From NCBI GenBank assembly GCA_017618215.1, contig JAFZUQ010000002.1, forward strand, positions 1-64,000: a stretch of 64,000 bases of DNA, in the 5' to 3' direction. This document shows positions 17,714-26,873 of this stretch, in pieces. Every line of letters begins with the position of its first letter. Positions within the stretch are counted from its first letter, which is position 1. Made by a program: the position numbers and the translations under genes. The notes beneath the pieces are model-generated. The model was given only the letters and a program-made list of their open reading frames with translations, searched no databases and had not been told where the DNA came from. This DNA is from Elusimicrobiaceae bacterium. Its GTDB lineage: Bacteria > Elusimicrobiota > Elusimicrobia > Elusimicrobiales > Elusimicrobiaceae.

Positions 17714-18875
17714 AATCTTTGTTTTTTTCGCTTTCGCCTGTTTAAGTTTAAATGCGCTTGCGTGGAATAAAATAGACCCCTCAATCTTGACACATGCTGA
17801 TAAAGGCGTTGATGCCATTTACGATCTTGACCTTAATACTGCAAGAACAGAACTCTCCGCTTTACTTAAAGAACATCCGAATTACCCGCTTGGTTTATTT
17901 GGGCAAGTTATGATTGAATGGGCACGCTATGAATATGAGTTCGAAAAAAGTAATATAGAGCAGGCAAAAATTTTTGAAAATATAATAAATTCTTCAATAA
18001 AGGGTATTGAAGCCTGGCTTAAACAAAATGGGGATGAAGCACAGGCCTACCTTGCACTTGGCGGAATTTACGGTGTAAAAGCACGCTTTTTACTTGCAAA
18101 CAGAAACTATGTGCGTGCTTATTTTACAGGCAAAAAAGGTTTGAAATACATGAACAAAGCCGTAGAGCTTGACCCGGAAATGTATGATGCATACCTCGGC
18201 AAAGCGATTTATGAATATTATGCCGGGACTTTACCGGCAGTAGTTAAAGTCCTTGCAAAACTTGTAATAAGCGGGAATGCGGAACAAGGTATATATTACC
18301 TTAACTTAATTAAAGATAAGGGCAGATATTCCGCAAATACCGCAAAACTTTTACTTGTAGAAATTGCAATTCAAAATAAAAAATATTCTAACCCTGCCCT
18401 AGCGGAACAGTATATCAAGGAAATTATCATAAAATATCCGCAAAATCCGTTATTTAGATTTGTTGCCATAATTGCTGGATACCAAAACAAAAATTATACA
18501 GATGTCCGTAGCGGTGCGCAAGATTTCTTAACAAAAATCGGTAAGGAGCCTTTTTATAAAGAAATTTATATTGCCCGTTCTTATACCGCGCTTGCAAGCA
18601 CTTATATGCAAGAAGGTAATTATACCGAGGCAATAAAAATTTTAGAAGAAAGCACTAAAGCCACCGAACATCAGGAAATGAGCCGTTGGCAACTTTGGAA
18701 TATCTTCCGCTTGGCACAATGTTATGATGCTTTAGGCCAACGCGAAAAGGCTTTGGAAATATACAAAAGCATAAAAAACTATAAAGAAGATTGGGGTATT
18801 TATGATGAAGCCAAAAAATATCTTAAAACCCCATTTGTTGCCGGTACCGATATCGGCCTAATGAGCCCACCTTAA
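17697..18875 (+). CDS. Exported TPR-repeat protein
   Basis: About 392 residues. The most likely start is TTG 17697, giving the signal peptide MKKLNKIFVFFAFACLSLNALA with GGAAG eight bases ahead. GTG 17688 and TTG 17682 are alternatives. The start lies inside the end of serS. The mature part is all-helical with TPR-like units, for example LYDAYLGKAIYEYYAG and the C-terminal YTEAIKILEESTKA and ALEIYKSIKNYKED. It is a probable periplasmic scaffold; partners unknown. Confidence 0.75.
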   Translation: MKKLNKIFVFFAFACLSLNALAWNKIDPSILTHADKGVDAIYDLDLNTARTELSALLKEHPNYPLGLFGQVMIEWARYEYEFEKSNIEQAKIFENIINSSIKGIEAWLKQNGDEAQAYLALGGIYGVKARFLLANRNYVRAYFTGKKGLKYMNKAVELDPEMYDAYLGKAIYEYYAGTLPAVVKVLAKLVISGNAEQGIYYLNLIKDKGRYSANTAKLLLVEIAIQNKKYSNPALAEQYIKEIIIKYPQNPLFRFVAIIAGYQNKNYTDVRSGAQDFLTKIGKEPFYKEIYIARSYTALASTYMQEGNYTEAIKILEESTKATEHQEMSRWQLWNIFRLAQCYDALGQREKALEIYKSIKNYKEDWGIYDEAKKYLKTPFVAGTDIGLMSPP

Positions 18876-18946
18876 AAAATAATTTTAGCCTCTTGTTTTT
18901 AATTCATTAATGGGTTATACTAATAATATCAAGTATTGGAGCTATT

Positions 18947-19942
18947 ATGAAAAAGCTTTCATTTTTCATATCTATTGTTTTTATATTGCTTGTCTACCCT
19001 TTGCGAGCAATTGAGATTGATAAGTCTGTATTAAATGACATAAATCTTCCGGCAATAGTTGGGAAAGATAATAGGCAAAAAGTTACTGAAAAAACATCCG
19101 CTCAAGAACAAGCAGTAGTCTTAATTACGGCAAATGGTAATACCAGCAAGGGCACGTGTTCTGGTGCTATGGTAGGGCCTAACATAGTATTAACTGCAGC
19201 CCATTGTATAGACAAACAGATGACAATATATGCAATAGGAATGCCAATATCTTATGATCTCAATGACCCACATAATGCGTCATTAATGGAGTCTATTTCT
19301 AATTCTAAAACAGCAATCACGGAATGGGAGGAAATTGCCGATATTTCCGGCATGGATTTTGAAACTTACCTAAACATGCTTCTAATCAAAAATATTATTA
19401 GAGAAAAAATAAAAGATAAAAATGTATCTGAAACAGAAATCTCATGGTTACATGATGAAACGAATAAAAAAGTCTACTTTTTTACAACAGCAAAGGATTC
19501 TTGGATAGCAGATGAATATATAGAGAATCGCCATCCTAGTTCTATTGATGATTATGCCCTTATCCTGCTTGATTATAATTTAGGTAATATAATAGGTTGG
19601 TTGAAATTAAAGGCTACACCTGATGAACAGTTAGCCGGCAAAAATATTGTGATAATAGGAAGACCCGGAGATAAACCTGCCTTTACTTTATGGAAATCAC
19701 CCGGACGTATCGGAAAATTAAATAAAAATCACATTTATTACAATGCAGATACTGTAACAGGCAGCAGTGGTTCTCCTATCTTTGATGCTGAAAATCCGAA
19801 CGAGATTATCGGCCTACACAGTTTCCAAAAAGGACCGGACCGCGCCAAAAACGGTTATCCTAACGGCGGTTTACGTATTACACAAGAAATTATTGATGCA
19901 GTCAAAAATATTGGAAAATACACAGATAAAACAGACCGGTAA
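18947..19942 (+). CDS. Exported trypsin-like (V8-type) serine protease
   Basis: A 331-residue secreted protease with signal peptide (MKKLSFFISIVFILLVYPLRA). The S1-type triad is complete: His in VLTAAHCID, Asp in SIDDYALILL, Ser in TGSSGSPIFD. There is a large insertion between His and Asp (about 120 residues). The GSSGSP nucleophile and the small size resemble S1B glutamyl endopeptidase-like proteins. It may act on surface or host proteins, which is inference. The gene has its own TTGGAGC ribosome site and is convergent with lolD. Confidence 0.87.
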   Translation: MKKLSFFISIVFILLVYPLRAIEIDKSVLNDINLPAIVGKDNRQKVTEKTSAQEQAVVLITANGNTSKGTCSGAMVGPNIVLTAAHCIDKQMTIYAIGMPISYDLNDPHNASLMESISNSKTAITEWEEIADISGMDFETYLNMLLIKNIIREKIKDKNVSETEISWLHDETNKKVYFFTTAKDSWIADEYIENRHPSSIDDYALILLDYNLGNIIGWLKLKATPDEQLAGKNIVIIGRPGDKPAFTLWKSPGRIGKLNKNHIYYNADTVTGSSGSPIFDAENPNEIIGLHSFQKGPDRAKNGYPNGGLRITQEIIDAVKNIGKYTDKTDR

Positions 19943-19950
19943 ATTTTGGG

Positions 19951-20619
19951 TTACATCTCTTGGATTTTGCCACCCTCTATCTTGTAACATTTATCAGCAT
20001 AATTAGCAGCATGAACATCGTGGGTAACCATTAAAATGGTTGTTCCTTCTTCTTTGGCAGTCTGTGCGAAATCTTTGAAGATTTGTTCTTTTCTTTGAGT
20101 ATCTAAATTACCGGTAGGTTCATCAGCCAAAAGCACAGACGGTTTATTTATTAAAGCACGCGCAAGTGCCGCACGCTGCTTTTCCCCCCCACTCAGAGAA
20201 GGTGGAAATTTATTCGCAAGTTGTAAAATACCAAACTTTGCAAGCCAATATCTAGCCTGTGCTTTGGCCTTTTTGTTTGCGACTAACGCCGGCATTAAAA
20301 TATTTTCAAGAACAGTAAATTCAGGAAGTAAAGCGTCAAACTGAAAAACGAATCCCATATCTAAAAGACGGGTTTTTGCAGCCTGATTTTCGTTAAATTT
20401 TGTCAAATCCTCACCCTTAAAAATAATACTGCCGGAAGTGGCCTTATCAAGCAAAGCAATTAAGTTAAGCAAAGTGGTTTTACCGGAACCGGAGGGCCCG
20501 ATAAAAACAATAAACTTGCCTTCTTCCACGGAAAATGAAACATCATTTAAGACACAAATTTCATTTTGTGCTTCTTTATAGACTTTGGTTAAATTTTTAA
20601 TTTCTAAAATATTAGCCAT
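19951..20619 (-). CDS. lolD: Lipoprotein-releasing ABC transporter ATPase
   Basis: A 222-residue ABC ATPase starting MANILEIKNLTKVYK. It shows Walker A GPSGSGKTTLL, Q-loop, signature LSGGEKQRAALARAL, Walker B VLLADEPTGNLD and switch His in MVTHDVHAA. With the LolC/E-type permease upstream (8-base overlap) it powers extraction of outer-membrane lipoproteins from the inner membrane. Many lipobox proteins are encoded in this window and are the obvious clients. A MacB/FtsE-like role is the alternative, but the neighbour argues for Lol. Confidence 0.92.
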   Translation of the reverse strand: MANILEIKNLTKVYKEAQNEICVLNDVSFSVEEGKFIVFIGPSGSGKTTLLNLIALLDKATSGSIIFKGEDLTKFNENQAAKTRLLDMGFVFQFDALLPEFTVLENILMPALVANKKAKAQARYWLAKFGILQLANKFPPSLSGGEKQRAALARALINKPSVLLADEPTGNLDTQRKEQIFKDFAQTAKEEGTTILMVTHDVHAANYADKCYKIEGGKIQEM

Positions 20620-21820
20620 AGCGCACCGCATCAACAGGATTTATTTTTGACGCTTTATATGCAGGATATAAAGCTGAAATAAAACAAACTAAATAACTGC
20701 CAAGTACAACTGATAAAATATCAAAAAACTGCAAACTTACCGGCACTTTAGTTAGATAATAAATATCGGCAGGAAGTTCCACAATATTTGTGTTTGCAAT
20801 TATAAAACAAAGTATAAAGGCTAAAATTAACCCCAAAACCACGCCGGCAGTTGCAATAAACAAACCTTCAAGTAAAAAGATATGCCTTATTTTTGCCGGG
20901 CTTGCACCTAAAGTTCGCAAGATACCGATATCACGTAATTTTTCCGTACCAAATAAAATTAAATTTGAGGTTATATTTAAAGCCGCAACGATAATAATCA
21001 AAAACAAAATTATAAACATAACAGTTTTTTCAAGTTTTAAGGCGGCATATAAAGTTTGATTCATTTGCGCATAAGTTTTAACTGTATATTGGTAGCCTAT
21101 TGTATTTGAAATTTGGGCAGCGACTTCATCTGCTTTATCAAGATTTTTGATTTTAATATTTAAGCCCGTTACTGCACCTTTTAAGCCAAGGAAATCAGAG
21201 GCATTTTGTAAATCGGTATAAACAATCGTATTATCAAATTCATAATAACCTGTTTTTAAAAGACCGGTAACTTTAAAGCGTTTCATTTTAGGCAGCCCAC
21301 CTGCCAAACCTTGCGGGGAAACCAAAACGACTTCGTCATCAATATCAAGGCCCATATTTTCAGCAAGTTCTGTGCCAAGTACAAGCGCAGGAAGTGTTGT
21401 GCCTTCTTTAGCATTGAAACTGCCTTCAATTAAGGATAATACCAAAGTATTTGTTTTTGCCTCTTGCTCGGCATCAAGTCCACGGAGCAAAACGCCATGT
21501 GAAGACTGGGCATAACTTAAAATTGCCTGCCCGTAAATTGTAGGGGCGGTTGCAATAACTTGTGGGATTGTTTCAATTTGTTTTTGAACTTTTTGGTATC
21601 TTTCGTCTGGCATTTTACCAAGAACCATTATATGTGCTTGCGCGCCAATAACGTGTTTTTTAATATCGTTTTGAAAGCCGGTCATAACTGCCAAAGTCGT
21701 AATTAAGGCTGCAACACCAACTGCAACACCAAGCACACCTATAAGGGTTGTTATTAAAGAAAACACCCCTTTGCTCTGGCTCATCAAATAACGTTTGGCT
21801 ACAAAACTTTCAAAACGCAT
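20612..21820 (-). CDS. lolC: LolC/LolE-type lipoprotein-releasing permease
   Basis: 402 residues with the expected layout. There is one N-terminal transmembrane helix (TTLIGVLGVAVGVAALITTLAV), a ~220-residue periplasmic domain (VIATAPTIYGQAILSY, GVLLRGLDAEQE) and three C-terminal helices ending PAYKASKINPVDAVRYG. The RGLD segment and the tail are characteristic of LolC/E rather than MacB. Only one permease gene is present, so the transporter may use a LolF-like homodimer. It is translationally coupled to lolD. Confidence 0.92.
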   Translation of the reverse strand: MRFESFVAKRYLMSQSKGVFSLITTLIGVLGVAVGVAALITTLAVMTGFQNDIKKHVIGAQAHIMVLGKMPDERYQKVQKQIETIPQVIATAPTIYGQAILSYAQSSHGVLLRGLDAEQEAKTNTLVLSLIEGSFNAKEGTTLPALVLGTELAENMGLDIDDEVVLVSPQGLAGGLPKMKRFKVTGLLKTGYYEFDNTIVYTDLQNASDFLGLKGAVTGLNIKIKNLDKADEVAAQISNTIGYQYTVKTYAQMNQTLYAALKLEKTVMFIILFLIIIVAALNITSNLILFGTEKLRDIGILRTLGASPAKIRHIFLLEGLFIATAGVVLGLILAFILCFIIANTNIVELPADIYYLTKVPVSLQFFDILSVVLGSYLVCFISALYPAYKASKINPVDAVRYG

Positions 21821-21834
21821 ATATTTTATTGGAG

Positions 21835-22209
21835 TTATTTATTTGCACCGCAACATTTCTTATATTTTTTACCGCTGCCGCAAGGGCAAGGATCATTCCG
21901 GCCCGGCTCTTTATCTTTCACTATAGGTTTAACGGTGCCGTATTCTTGTTCCCTAATTCTCTTTTGATTAGCTTTTGCCCATTTACGCATAGCAGAAGCA
22001 GAATTCATATCAACGCCATCGGCTTCCATTTGTTTTGCTATTTTGACAAAACGATCTTTCAAAGAAGGATCTTTGTCCAACATATTTTTTATAGCAGAAG
22101 GTAAATTCTTCTTTTCTTCTTCCAGGCGTTCTTCTATAGAAAGAGATTTTGAAGATCCTGCCGATTTAGATGTTTTGTTCTTACGCCTAAGTAGGAAATC
22201 AAACAACAT
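21835..22209 (-). CDS. SEC-C motif zinc-binding protein
   Basis: A 124-residue, highly charged helical protein ending in the SEC-C zinc motif [20 protein letters not shown], as at the SecA C-terminus. No other SecA domain is present. Such stand-alone proteins bind zinc and may contact ribosomes or SecB-like chaperones, but the role is unknown. It starts 2 bases before the end of the P-loop gene upstream and precedes lolC, so it is probably in one transcript 22787 to 19951. Confidence 0.85.
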   Translation of the reverse strand: MLFDFLLRRKNKTSKSAGSSKSLSIEERLEEEKKNLPSAIKNMLDKDPSLKDRFVKIAKQMEADGVDMNSASAMRKWAKANQKRIREQEYGTVKPIVKDKEPGRNDPCPCGSGKKYKKCCGANK

Positions 22210-22211
22210 AA

Positions 22212-22787
22212 TTATATTTCTCCGTCAATAATTTGCTTAATAGTTTTGCGAACTAAAAGGGCCTTTTCCACAAAATCATCATAAGCCGGTATAATTACAC
22301 GGCGTGGATGACCTTCCCAAATTTTTAAAATTTCGCGGTCTACTTCTAAGGCACGGTCTAAAGTCTCAATACGAACTGCCGTATTTTGATAATATTTCGG
22401 GTCATTCGGTGGAGACATATGAATAACAGCATAATAGCGACCGAACTCGGTTTGAACATCTGTACCCATAACCTTTAAAAAATCTTCCACCCCGTATGGC
22501 CAATAAACAGCACCGTCTAAAGAACCTCTATCACATAAAATAAGTTTTGCTGAGGGATTAATTTCGGTAGCTAAATCTTCCAGTTCCCTTGTACAGGTAT
22601 AAATAATACGTTGTGCATGGTAAGTATAGCGTTTGCTTGCATCATTTCTGGGGAAACCGCCGCTGTAAACCAAAGTTGCGGCTTCTTTTGCGACTTCAAT
22701 GTCAGTACCGTATTCCTCTTTCAAAATTGAAAGCATGGTCGTTTTCCCTGAAGCAGGTCCGCCTGTTAAAACAATTTTTTTAGTCAT
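22212..22787 (-). CDS. AAA_28-type P-loop nucleoside/nucleotide kinase-like protein
   Basis: 191 residues starting with a textbook P-loop ([19 protein letters not shown]). [12 protein letters not shown] (lid/substrate Asp-Arg) and a C-terminal helix follow. The sequence matches the AAA_28 group, which includes kinase-like ATPases and the C-terminal domain of NadR. The substrate is unknown. An AAGAGGTGG ribosome site precedes the start. It lies between an M23 peptidase and the SEC-C/lol genes. Confidence 0.8.
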   Translation of the reverse strand: MTKKIVLTGGPASGKTTMLSILKEEYGTDIEVAKEAATLVYSGGFPRNDASKRYTYHAQRIIYTCTRELEDLATEINPSAKLILCDRGSLDGAVYWPYGVEDFLKVMGTDVQTEFGRYYAVIHMSPPNDPKYYQNTAVRIETLDRALEVDREILKIWEGHPRRVIIPAYDDFVEKALLVRKTIKQIIDGEI

Positions 22788-22797
22788 AAGCCACCTC

Positions 22798-24018
22798 TTA
22801 TTTATTTTCTAAAAGCTTATCAAGCAGTACTTTATATTCTTCTTTTATTTTATTAAATTCTTCACGTTTTTGCTTAGGTATTTCGCGTGCTGCAGAACTG
22901 CGCTGCTTGCTGTTTAAAAAGTCAAAATATTTATTACCTTGCCTTATGCGAAAATCCAAATGTGGGCCTGTTGATAAACCGGTACTACCTACATAAGCAA
23001 TGGTTTGCCCTTGTTTTACTTTTACACCTACATTTATCCCTTTTGCAAAACTTTTCAAATGTCCGTAACAGGTTGTGTAATTGTTAGGATGTGCGACTTC
23101 CATATAATTACCAAAGCCGCCTTTCCAGCCTTTAAATTTTACAACACCGTCGGCAACAGTCTCAACAGGTGTTCCTACAGGTGCGGCATAATCAATACCA
23201 AGATGAGGGCGCCTTATACGTAAAATGGGGTGCATACGACCTTTTGAAAAACGCGAACTTACACGCACACCGCGCACACTAATTGGGGCTTTTAAAAACA
23301 TCTTTTTAGTGAATTTTCCGGTTTCATCATAATATTCATCTTCAAATTTGAAAGCATAATTTTTACCTGTACCACTACCGCCGTAATAGGCAGCCAAAAT
23401 ATTTTCATTCAAGGTTTTGCCGGTTTTTGTATAATCTTCTTCCCAAATAACCGCAAATTTATCACCCACGCGTGTTTCAGTATTAAAGTCTATAGCCCAG
23501 GAAAAGACATCGGTAAAATCTATAATAAAACCGGGCCTTAAACCTTGTGCTTGCATCGAAGTAAACAAATAATCTTTAACTTCGCCGACAGCTCGACGCG
23601 ATCTGGTATCAACGGTAATATCCAAAATACCGGCCACAAGTTCACCGTCAACGGAAGTTACAAAATACCTGGAAAAATCTTTTGTTACCACAAGCATTTT
23701 GAAATTATCCTCTTCATCCCGCGTCATTAAATATTTGTCATACTTTGATACACGGCGCATATTTAAAACCGTATCAAGCTTGTTTACAATTCTGTGAGCA
23801 TCATCTTTGCTCAAACCGTCTTCTTGCAAAGATTTTTGCAAGGGCTGGCCGAGATTACCTGTTGTTTTTTTAAAGTAAATTTCTTCGGGAACATTTGCGC
23901 GTTCCTCTTGCTCGCGGTGATTTGTAACAAAAAATATTACAAAAATCCCTACAGCAAGGCAAGGTAACCCCCACTTTAGAAATGCCACAAAAAATTCTTT
24001 ACAATATTCTTTCCACAT
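22798..24018 (-). CDS. M23 (LytM) family peptidoglycan peptidase
   Basis: A 406-residue protein with one N-terminal membrane helix (WGLPCLAVGIFVIFFVT), a periplasmic middle domain and a C-terminal M23 domain. Zinc ligands are visible in HPILRIRRPHLGIDYAAP and GLSTGPHLDFRI, with TTCYGHLKSF supplying the catalytic His. All are present, so an active endopeptidase that cuts peptide cross-links is expected. The middle part resembles the OapA/LysM-like and CsgG-adjacent segments of MepM-type enzymes. No clear Shine-Dalgarno is seen. Confidence 0.92.
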   Translation of the reverse strand: MWKEYCKEFFVAFLKWGLPCLAVGIFVIFFVTNHREQEERANVPEEIYFKKTTGNLGQPLQKSLQEDGLSKDDAHRIVNKLDTVLNMRRVSKYDKYLMTRDEEDNFKMLVVTKDFSRYFVTSVDGELVAGILDITVDTRSRRAVGEVKDYLFTSMQAQGLRPGFIIDFTDVFSWAIDFNTETRVGDKFAVIWEEDYTKTGKTLNENILAAYYGGSGTGKNYAFKFEDEYYDETGKFTKKMFLKAPISVRGVRVSSRFSKGRMHPILRIRRPHLGIDYAAPVGTPVETVADGVVKFKGWKGGFGNYMEVAHPNNYTTCYGHLKSFAKGINVGVKVKQGQTIAYVGSTGLSTGPHLDFRIRQGNKYFDFLNSKQRSSAAREIPKQKREEFNKIKEEYKVLLDKLLENK

Positions 24019-24025
24019 AAATTAA

Positions 24026-24050
24026 AATGGGGGCAACACTGCCCCCATTA
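24026..24050 (-). terminator. Terminator after ptb-like gene
   Basis: AATGGGGGC and GCCCCCATT pair around a six-base loop, with T-rich TTTTAATTT on the downstream (minus) side. It ends 8 bases before the M23 peptidase start, so it may also act as an attenuator. Confidence 0.75.
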
Positions 24051-24052
24051 AT

Positions 24053-24970
24053 TTACCTAAAATTCTTCAAATAGCAGCAAAGTGCGATAGAGTTCATTTT
24101 GAGTTTCGGGCTATCAGCTCTGGACGGTAAAATTACAGGAATTTTCGGCCCGGCTAATACTGCTGCTGCTTCAGCACCATCACCAAAGAAGGCAATTGCT
24201 TTATAGAACGGGTTTGCCGCATCCAAATCAGGCAAAACTAAAAGGTCCGCATTACCGGCAACTTGTGCGCCTTTAATACCCTTTTCTTCCGCGCGTTCTT
24301 TTGAAACGGAAATATATAAATCGTAAGGTCCTTCAACTACACAACCATTAATTTTACCTTCTTTATTCATTTGAACTAGTGCGGCTGCATCAACGGTAGA
24401 AGGGATCTTTTCATTAACCTTTTCCACAGGGCAAACAATGGAAACTTTCGGTTCTTCCACGCCGCATTTATGGAAAATATCTACCGCGTTGCCGATGATT
24501 TGAGCTTTTTGTTCCAAAGTAGGAGCGATTACAACAGCAGAATCTGTTACCGCAAACATTTTAGGATATTTATTTGTTTTAAATAACACGAAATGTGTCA
24601 AAAGCGTACCTTGCGGGACAAAACCAAATTCTTTATTTAAAATGGCTTTCATATAGTATTTTGTGTCCACTAAACCTTTAACTAAAAAGTCGCCTTTACC
24701 TTCGTAGACTAAGCGGGCGGCGGTATTGCACATTTCGGGGACATCTGTGCATTGGATGAATTCAAATTTTCCTTCCGGTAAGCCGACTTCGCGGACCATC
24801 TTTTTAACTGTTTCGGTATCACCAATTAAAATACCGTGTGAAATGAGGCCTTTATCATCTGCCATTTTAATAGCGGTTAAAGCTTCCTTATTATTTGCTC
24901 CGGGGACTACGACGCGGTTTTCCTGACCTTTGACTAGGTCAATAAGTTCATCAAAACTGTTGAATTTCAT
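24053..24970 (-). CDS. ptb: Phosphate butyryltransferase-like enzyme
   Basis: A 305-residue member of the phosphate acetyl/butyryl transferase family, which swaps CoA for phosphate on an acyl group. It shows NKEALTAIKMADDKGLISHGILIGD at the N-terminus, VKGLVDTKYYMKAIL, and the C-terminal GADLLVLPD-like and GPKIPVILPSRADSP motifs. The length and these motifs fit Ptb better than Pta. No butyrate kinase lies nearby. A strong ribosome site and own terminator suggest a monocistronic gene. Confidence 0.85.
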   Translation of the reverse strand: MKFNSFDELIDLVKGQENRVVVPGANNKEALTAIKMADDKGLISHGILIGDTETVKKMVREVGLPEGKFEFIQCTDVPEMCNTAARLVYEGKGDFLVKGLVDTKYYMKAILNKEFGFVPQGTLLTHFVLFKTNKYPKMFAVTDSAVVIAPTLEQKAQIIGNAVDIFHKCGVEEPKVSIVCPVEKVNEKIPSTVDAAALVQMNKEGKINGCVVEGPYDLYISVSKERAEEKGIKGAQVAGNADLLVLPDLDAANPFYKAIAFFGDGAEAAAVLAGPKIPVILPSRADSPKLKMNSIALCCYLKNFR

Positions 24971-25035
24971 AAAATCTCCTTAAGTGTTATATATTTATAT
25001 TTTAGCAAATTAGGAAAAGGAAGTTTTATTTTATA

Positions 25036-25068
25036 CAAAAAGCCCCTGCTTTAAAAACAGGGGCTTTG
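25036..25068 (-). terminator. Terminator after DUF805 gene
   Basis: AGCCCCTG and CAGGGGCT pair around CTTTAAAAA, with T-runs on the minus strand. It lies between DUF805 and ptb. Confidence 0.85.
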
Positions 25069-25087
25069 GTAAAACTTACTTTTTTAC

Positions 25088-25411
25088 TTATTTGCTGGGC
25101 ATAATATAAAGGATTAATAAAATAATCGGACCAATAAACGGAATAAGACCGAGCAAAAGGAGCCAAGGGCTAAAGCCACCGTCTCTAAGTCTTCTGGCAG
25201 CAATACCCAAGCCAGGTAATAACAAAGCAAGACCATAAACAATACTTATTATTTTTGCAGTTTGTTCATTCAAAAATATACCGCAAACAAGCATTAAAAC
25301 AAAACTTACAATAAAATTAATCAATACGAATAACCAAAATTGTGTACGTGTTGCTTTGCCACTAAAATCAAAATAATGATTTTTAATGACATCAATAAAA
25401 TATTTATTCAT
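25088..25411 (-). CDS. DUF805 family inner-membrane protein
   Basis: 107 residues with three to four membrane helices. The N-terminal FSGKATRTQFWLFVLINFIV and the RRLRDGGFSPW loop are the family's hallmarks (YhaH/YhaI type). Function is unknown in the family. An AAGGAGGAAG ribosome site precedes the start, and it has its own terminator. Confidence 0.93.
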   Translation of the reverse strand: MNKYFIDVIKNHYFDFSGKATRTQFWLFVLINFIVSFVLMLVCGIFLNEQTAKIISIVYGLALLLPGLGIAARRLRDGGFSPWLLLLGLIPFIGPIILLILYIMPSK

Positions 25412-25444
25412 ACACTTCCTCCTTAAAAGTTAACTCCAAAAATA

Positions 25445-26077
25445 TTATACATTTTTTACACCGTTTTTGGGGCAAATATTAGCAAGGGCGCAGGCAGCGC
25501 AATTTGGCTTGCGAGCATCACAAACACGGCGGCCGTGATAAATTAAAGCATTGCTTAAATAATACCAATATTTTTTAGGAAAAAGTTTCATTAAATCTTG
25601 TTCCACTTTTTTTGGATCAGTATTTTTTGTTAAACCTAAACGAAAAGAAAGGCGCTTTACATGCGTGTCCACAACAACGCCTTCAACGACATCAAAGCAA
25701 TCACCCAAAACAACATTTGCCGTCTTGCGTGCAACACCTTGTAAAGTTAAAAGCTCATCCATCGTTTGCGGAACTTTGCCAGCGAAATCAGATACAATTT
25801 TTTTTGCACTTTCGTGTAAACTTTTTGCTTTTGCGTGGTAAAAACCGGTGGATTTTATAATTTTCTCAATATCTTCCTTTTTGGCTTTTGCCATTTTCTC
25901 AGGTGTACCGAAATGCCTAAAAAGTTCGGGGGTAACTAGATTAACACGCGCGTCAGTACACTGTGCCGAAAGTATAACCGCGCAAAGCATTTCAAAAGGG
26001 CCATTATGTTTTAAGGCGGGCTCAGTTTTAGGATATAATTTTTTTAATTCTTTAATTAGTTTTTCTGGATTTACCAT
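25445..26077 (-). CDS. nth: Endonuclease III
   Basis: A 210-residue DNA glycosylase/AP lyase for oxidised pyrimidines. The helix-hairpin-helix LLTLQGVARKTANVVLGD contains the catalytic Lys, followed by VVDTHVKRL with the catalytic Asp. The 4Fe-4S cluster is C-x6-C-x2-C-x5-C in CDARKPNCAACALANIC. It overlaps the end of znuB by 26 bases and is the last gene of the tdh-kbl-znu run. Confidence 0.97.
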   Translation of the reverse strand: MVNPEKLIKELKKLYPKTEPALKHNGPFEMLCAVILSAQCTDARVNLVTPELFRHFGTPEKMAKAKKEDIEKIIKSTGFYHAKAKSLHESAKKIVSDFAGKVPQTMDELLTLQGVARKTANVVLGDCFDVVEGVVVDTHVKRLSFRLGLTKNTDPKKVEQDLMKLFPKKYWYYLSNALIYHGRRVCDARKPNCAACALANICPKNGVKNV

Positions 26078-26873
26078 ATTTAATTAAACCGCAAATAGAC
26101 AAGATTACTAAGTTTAAAATTATTATTAAAGCGCTTGGCGGCAAATTGAAAATAAAGGAAAGATATACACCACCTATCGTTGCGAAAACGGAAAATGCGC
26201 AAGCGTAAATTAAAACACTTCTAAATTTTTTAGCAATTTGCAAAGCACTTGTGGGCGGAATAATAATTAAAGCTGATACAAGCATTATGCCCACAGTTTT
26301 AACCGCAAGAACCACAACAACCGCGCTTAAAAGCACTAGAAGTGTATTAATTTTATCTACTTTAACACCGGCAGTTTTGGCAAAGTTTTCGTCAAAAACT
26401 GTGGCAATTAAAGCATTATAAAAAAAGTATAAACAAGCAACAACAATTAAAAATATTACTATGCTTAAAACAGTTTCGGAAGTGCTGACTGTTAGAATAT
26501 TACCGAACAAAAAACCCATCAAATCTGTATTAAAACCGCCGGCAAGCGCGGCAATAATTAAACCCAAAGCAATACCGGCAGATGATACAATTCCCAAAGC
26601 GCTGTCTGCGTAAATTTTATTATTTTTGCTGAGTTTAAAAATACCTAAAGAGCTAAGCATAACAATCGGCAAAGCACAGAAAATCGGTGTAACATTTAAA
26701 ATTAACCCTACCGCTACGCCGCTAAGAGCGATATGGCTTAAACTGTCGCCAATTAAAGATAAACGTTTTAAAACCAAAAATACGCCAAGCATTGCAGTAA
26801 TTAAAGCCACCAAAATGCCAGAAATTAAGGCGCGCTGCACAAAACCGTAAGAGATAATTTCAGCGAAACTCAT
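26052..26873 (-). CDS. znuB: Zinc/manganese ABC transporter permease
   Basis: 273 residues from ATG 26873, which has a GGAGGAAGT site. It has eight to nine hydrophobic segments and the ABC-3 family motifs (SLIGDSLSHIALSGVAVG, VGIMLVSALIIIPPTSA). With the neighbouring substrate-binding lipoprotein and ATPase it forms a complete high-affinity metal importer. Zn and Mn importers are hard to separate by permease sequence; zinc is favoured by the ZnuA-like protein. Confidence 0.9.
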   Translation of the reverse strand: MSFAEIISYGFVQRALISGILVALITAMLGVFLVLKRLSLIGDSLSHIALSGVAVGLILNVTPIFCALPIVMLSSLGIFKLSKNNKIYADSALGIVSSAGIALGLIIAALAGGFNTDLMGFLFGNILTVSTSETVLSIVIFLIVVACLYFFYNALIATVFDENFAKTAGVKVDKINTLLVLLSAVVVVLAVKTVGIMLVSALIIIPPTSALQIAKKFRSVLIYACAFSVFATIGGVYLSFIFNLPPSALIIILNLVILSICGLIKYGKSRKTN